The translations under genes and the position numbers were made by a program. Shown here piece after piece: positions 59,661-64,000 of a DNA stretch of 64,000 bases; the stretch's first letter is position 1; each line of letters starts with the position of its first letter. The notes beneath the pieces are model-generated. The model did no database searches, had not been told where the DNA came from, and worked only from the letters and a program-made list of their open reading frames with translations. The DNA comes from Micropterix aruncella (taxonomy: Eukaryota; Arthropoda; Insecta; Lepidoptera; Micropterigidae), in contig OX155960.1 of NCBI GenBank assembly GCA_944548615.1, forward strand, positions 14,154,447-14,218,446, read 5' to 3'.

Positions 59661-60179
59661 ATTAAGTTTGCTTGATTGCTTGATTGCTTACAAATGTACA
59701 AGTTTTAGTAAAAAGCTAATAACACTAAATTGCCCTAAAAAGTGGTCTTCAAAATAAAAAAAATATGTAATAGTAATAAAGTAATAACAATATAAATATA
59801 ATGGTATAATACAATAATATAATATAATAATATAAATATAATAAATACAAATATAATGGTAATAAAAAAAATATTAAAAGATAATATAATAAATAAACTG
59901 CGATTCCATTATATAATCGGCAATAAATATAATATAAAATTCGATTAAATAATATAAATAAAGTTATATGTGAGAAAAGGAAGAAACAGCCATTAATATT
60001 TTATATACGTATGGTAAGTAATATGGGATTTAATGAATAAATACCTAGTAAAAAAAGTACAATTCATTGTCAAAGTCAAATAATTTTTGGTAGTTAGTTC
60101 AATGTTAAAATATATTCACATACATGTTTAAAAATATGTTAATTTGTGCACCTAAGTTTTATTAAACTATTATTTCTAA
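59661..60179. other. AT-rich low-complexity DNA
   Basis: ATAATATAAATATAAT-type sequence, no gene. Confidence 0.5.
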
Positions 60180-60184
60180 CATTT

Positions 60185-60440
60185 GATTTATGGTTAGTCT
60201 GTCATGATTCAATAACCATTTCTTTAATTTATTTTTGAATTCCCTAAATGTCAAAATCATTTTTATTTCTATATTGATCAGATTGTAACATCTCGGATGC
60301 TATGAAGCAGCATTTCCTGGCGTACGTTCGCATACAGCTTTACCGTTTTTCTCCTCATAAAATAAGTTACCTGTCTGATGATATATACCACGTCTCCTTG
60401 ACAGTTGATGTTTGATAGTCTTCAGAATGTTGACCGTTAT
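60185..60440 (-). pseudogene. Decayed non-LTR retrotransposon C-terminus
   Basis: On the minus strand, 60300-60190 reads PRCYNLINIEIKMILTFREFKNKLKKWLLNHD, the YN.lP.EI....FK..LK.WL end block of LINE ORF2. Upstream (60301-60440) coding sense is scattered over frames (TVNILKTIKHQLSRRRG.., Y.IRQVTYF..). The 84-base AT-rich flank at 60.1-60.18 kb may be its 3' UTR. Confidence 0.65.
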
Positions 60441-60740
60441 ACTGTAAAAAAAAAACAAAAGAAATTATGAGTATTAGGACAGTAAAGTACGATACTATGA
60501 ACTATAATATTTTTTTATATTTAGAATAATTGAAATATTCAAGGACCTAAGGTGAATTCCCCATTTTTATCACAGATAATATTGCCATATTATAATGACT
60601 AAAATCAAATCGGTGTATCTACTGTCAATCATGTGCTGCAGTTTTGCTTCAAATTTTTTCTTCATGATAAAGACGGATATTTGAACAGACGGGTTAAGAT
60701 TATTTCCACTCTGAAATTTGTATGTGTGGCTGTCTCTCTC

Positions 60741-60741
60741 G

Positions 60742-60772
<31 letters not shown>

Positions 60773-61110
60773 GAGAGTGTTTGTGTGTGTGTGTGTATTC
60801 CTCCACGAAAGTGCCCAATCGCATCATCAGATTGAGATGACATTTGGCATTCAGGCATCATTTGGTCATGGTTAAAATCAACCCACTAGAGGGCACACTA
60901 GTCATACTTCAATCTTGAAATATTGCACTTAAAGAATCGACAAACTCGGTACACAGATGCCTTGTTATACCGAAATCACGTTGTGATTTTTTTTAAATAA
61001 CTTGGAATATTTAAAAAAAACTACATACATTTTGGAAAAATATCATTTTAATACCACGGAAAATACTACAAATATGCTACGAAATGGCGTGGCACAACCG
61101 TGTTTTTCAC
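60741..61110 (+). repeat. Dispersed repeat, copy D, with expanded (GT)n
   Basis: The (GT)n run 60741-60800 leads into ATTCCTCCACGAAAG, GGCATTCAGGCATCATTTGGTCA, CTAGTCATACTTCAATCTTGAAATATTG, TTGGAAAAATATCATTTTAATA and AATACTACAAATAT. In copy A the same place holds only CTGTGTGTATTCCTCC, so the microsatellite grew inside the repeat. The G-rich block is absent here. Confidence 0.7.
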
Positions 61111-61404
61111 TAAACTTCTCGTCGTGCACGCCAGTGTAATTTTGCAAAATGGCCAAAATTGAACTTTACAAAAAGTGGTTCCCGCCGAAGCCGATCCATA
61201 GCGATATGCAAGAGACATTAGAAAGATCGTGTCCACTGTATACGTCTCTTTCTTATACTTCATTCAAACATGCCTTTATATTTGTATAATATCTTCTCCC
61301 GCTTTCATCACACGGCCTTTCAATATGCTCTCAGGTAATATTATTGGCTATACCTCGGCATTCATCACCTTTCATGTCCAAGTCATTTGCAGTGACGTCA
61401 GCGG

Positions 61405-61560
61405 TAATTCAAAGTAGAATTTATCGTGGACCGAGGCGCCCTTTGCCCGTCAATCTCACACGTTGTTGATTGACCAACGGATTGTTTCTCATGATAGACG
61501 ACGCCAGGTCAACATCTACCCCTGCTTCATAGGAAACATTCGTATTATAAAGTTCACTAC
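61405..61560 (+). repeat. Dispersed tRNA-like repeat, copy 4 (3' part only)
   Basis: TGGACCGAGGCGCCCTTTGCCC and CGCCAGGTCAACATCTACCCCTGCTTCATAGGAAAC correspond to 44355-44470 of copy 2. Confidence 0.6.
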
Positions 61561-62400
61561 GATATTAACTGAAACTTCGCCCTAAAATTGACACTAATTT
61601 CGATGGCCTTCATAAGCTCATTTTATCGAAGTGCTACGTTTATCCGAGAACAATTTCCTCGAGTAAGTAACTGCTGTCATCGATTCCCGAATCGTGAACC
61701 CCGTGTCTCCCTGCCCACCCTACCTGTGAACGCCCTTCCAGCGTCCTTCACCTCCCCCGGCAGCCGCCACGTAGCCACAGAATAATCTAAGATTTGTGTA
61801 ATCACAACAGATATGACACGAATTGAATTTCGATCGATTGAGGCTTATTTATTTTAATTATTGCCGTAAAATTCCTAGAGTTTTATTTTCGGAAAATATG
61901 TGACCTATAGAATCACGTGAAAGCACCTGCACTACAGAAAACAAATCGGTCCGGGTTTACATTCTGTGGATTGCTGCTGATTTGCTGATGTGCGGCACCG
62001 CAGAAATTATTCCACACCCCGAGCACTGCGGAAATTATCACGCAGATTGCCACCAGAGATTTACACAGAGAACGAATGATTAATAAATCCGAATATTCCA
62101 CCGTAGTGCGCGGACATCAAGAATGTGTTTTTTTTCCCATTCGGCCTAAAAAACCGTACCGCAGCGCACCGCAGCGCACCGCACCGTGGTCCGCGACTGG
62201 CCTGAAACGCGTTTCACATATACATACTTTTAAATAAATATCGAGAAATGTTAATTTTTAAACATCCACGCACAACCAGTAAATGTGGCATATGTCCATT
62301 TTGTAATGAACTGCTTGAGTAGTTTTTGCAATGACTTGCTTAGTAAATTTTGAGTATAAATATGATTTTCTATTATTATTATTTATATTATAATAGTATG
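61561..62400. other. Unassigned DNA
   Basis: No gene is recognised. A short GC-rich tandem (CGCACCGCAG-type) lies at 62158-62190. Confidence 0.4.
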
Positions 62401-62404
62401 AAAT

Positions 62405-63237
62405 CACCGTTTTGAGATACAGTTTTCTCGAGAAAGGCGGCGAACCATATTTCCTTAAGTACAAAATACTGACTTTTACGTCTGAATATATTTTACAATG
62501 TCTACTATATGCTAAATCAAATATTAAAGAACAAGAGGTAAACGGGAATATGCACTCCCACAATACACGCAGACGTGATGACGTTATCCTGCCTAAAGTA
62601 CGCCTTACGCAGACACAAAAGTCCTTTGGATATTTTAGCTATAAGCTCTTTAACCAGCTACCACTCTCCACAAGAAAGATGGAAACAAAGGCGTTTAAAA
62701 GATTTATGAAACAAAAGCTGCAATCCACACATGCTTTCTATAAGCTAGGTGATTTTTTTGAGCATGCCAATTCTTTCAAATGGGAATAACATTAATATGT
62801 AACTTCCAGGTACCTCATTTTAGTTTTTATTATTTAATTATAATATTATGAATTTAATATTTAATATGTAGATTACAATGTGTAATGTAACATACCTGAT
62901 CATATACATACGTTGTTTTTTCCAATTTTGTTTTGATACTTCCTATTGTGTGATTATTTTTTGTATAAAGTGCTTGATGACTATTATTTTTTGTATAAAG
63001 TGCTTAATTTTCTTATATAATTATCTATTTTTTATTTTTTATTTTATTTGTCTGCCGTGTAAAGCCGACTTTAGTCAACGCTATTGTCGAATTAATATTT
63101 ATGCTTTAATAGTTTTATATCTACATATACACTGACGAATTCTAATATGCGATAATTAGCTTTAATTCATAATTCATGCTTTTATTGTATATTCTGAATA
63201 AATAAATTGAATACTGAATACTGAATACTGAATTCGC
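62405..63237 (+). pseudogene. Non-LTR retrotransposon C-terminal fragment with 3' UTR and tail
   Basis: The frame 62412-62789 encodes KILTFTSEYILQCLLYAKSN, HSHNTRRRDDVILPKVRLTQTQKSF, YKLFNQLPLSTRKMETKAFKRFMKQKL and then a stop. This is the NTR...F...YN.LP...F...L C-terminal block. The RT is missing, so the copy is 5'-truncated at about 62405. The 3' UTR runs to AATAAATAAATTGAATACTG (63198-63217), followed by three GAATACT units ending at 63231. Confidence 0.8.
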
Positions 63238-64000
63238 CCCCTTTTAAACACCTGTCGCATCTGGTATTTAACACGCATCTCATTTGTAATCTGTGGCGAA
63301 ACCGTTGCCGCGTTTCGTCCTGTTTCTCCCGGCGCGCCCGTGCAATATCACCGTCAACGCTATTTACGTCTAAAAATATACCAAAGAGGGGAAGCGTAGA
63401 CGGCAGACACCATTAGTACAAGTTCCTCCTATGAGCCTCTCTTTTTTAATAAATTCAATTCCGCGGCCGTCGAATCTCAGATTTCATTAAGCTGTTCTTT
63501 GAGAGCGAAATATCGCTGTGATCGAATTTCTCTGATTTTTATTTATTCATTTATATAGAATAATTGGCTCATAGATAATACTAATATTTTTACATAATTC
63601 CTAATTAGAGTATAATGTCATATGTGCACTCCGCATGCCTAATTAATAATAGCTTATGTGCCGTTTATATGAATATTCACTTAAATATATCAATATAAAA
63701 ACTATAATCCTTACAAAATACCAAAAAAAATAAAGAATTATAAAAAAATCAATAGATTCAATAATAGATAGATAGAATCAATAGATAGATAGAATATAAA
63801 TTTAAAGGAAAAGAAAAATTGATAATTGAGATTGTCTTAAAAAATAATAACAAAATCTAACAGTAAATTATTAATCTGTCTAATAATTTAGTCTCTAAAA
63901 TAGACTTAACTGATAGGAGTCCCAGGTCGAAAAAATCTATATAATCGGTTATGGTGTTGTAGCAATATAATCGGTTATAACCGGCATGCACGTGAGATAA
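63238..64000. other. Unassigned DNA at window end
   Basis: No gene is recognised. There is a GC-rich patch at 63290-63350, an ATAGA microsatellite at 63755-63795, and a 13-bp direct repeat TATAATCGGTTAT near 63937 and 63966. Confidence 0.45.

Overview
This is a eukaryotic, AT-rich window that reads as insect genome. I lean towards Lepidoptera because the 48.1-50.6 kb array is built from the 'AACCGACTT..AAAAAAAG.AGGAGGTTATCAATTCGG' type of dispersed repeat that I associate with moth and butterfly genomes, and because a Helitron-type 3' end (hairpin, 9 nt, CTAG|T) lies beside it. There is no convincing intact host gene. At most there are two weak exon candidates, near 120-155 and at 8161-8534. 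Almost everything recognisable is a transposable element (TE), alive-looking or dead.

Layout. 0-10 kb: mostly unassigned DNA with a 105-bp tandem repeat (3.03-3.26 kb), a non-LTR retrotransposon tail on the minus strand (5.9-6.6 kb), and a SINE whose head is derived from 5S rRNA (7.6-7.9 kb). 10-17 kb: a 5'-truncated non-LTR element sitting between two 84-bp inverted copies of a small repeat (10.07-12.55 kb), two non-LTR tails lying tail to tail (12.8-13.8 kb), and a 5'-truncated element of the restriction-like-endonuclease type (R2/R4/NeSL-like, 14.0-16.8 kb). 17-25 kb: a 121-bp minisatellite (18.2-18.6 kb) and a nearly complete two-ORF non-LTR retrotransposon on the minus strand (19.2-23.6 kb) with one frameshift in each ORF.

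25.9-41.6 kb is the centrepiece. Five (TA)n tracts separate, in order, a Penelope-like element with intact RT and GIY-YIG endonuclease, a 1.5-kb palindromic/tandem array of a 557-bp unit, an apparently young 8.6-kb Ty3/gypsy retrotransposon, and a second palindromic array of a 623-bp unit. The two array families are diverged relatives with the same topology. The gypsy element has matching 1,322-bp LTRs, a gag-pol -1 slippery heptamer, an intact DD35E integrase and no env. Its right end carries an odd 34-bp LTR/PBS tag.

41.6-64 kb: a graveyard of non-LTR fragments, a tRNA-like dispersed repeat in four copies, a dispersed repeat with a G-quadruplex-prone core, a homogenised 249-bp satellite of ten units (48.1-50.55 kb), an RNase-H-bearing non-LTR fragment with a clear 14-bp target-site duplication (50.74-52.18 kb), a small TIR element (52.8-53.07 kb), a long palindromic/tandem repeat complex (55.25-56.6 kb) and further LINE tails.

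How parts relate: the only gene sets that work together are those of the mobile elements. These are gag plus pol in gypsy, RT plus endonuclease in the Penelope element, and ORF1 plus ORF2 in the minus-strand LINE. The non-autonomous repeats presumably relied on such enzymes in trans; that last point is inference.
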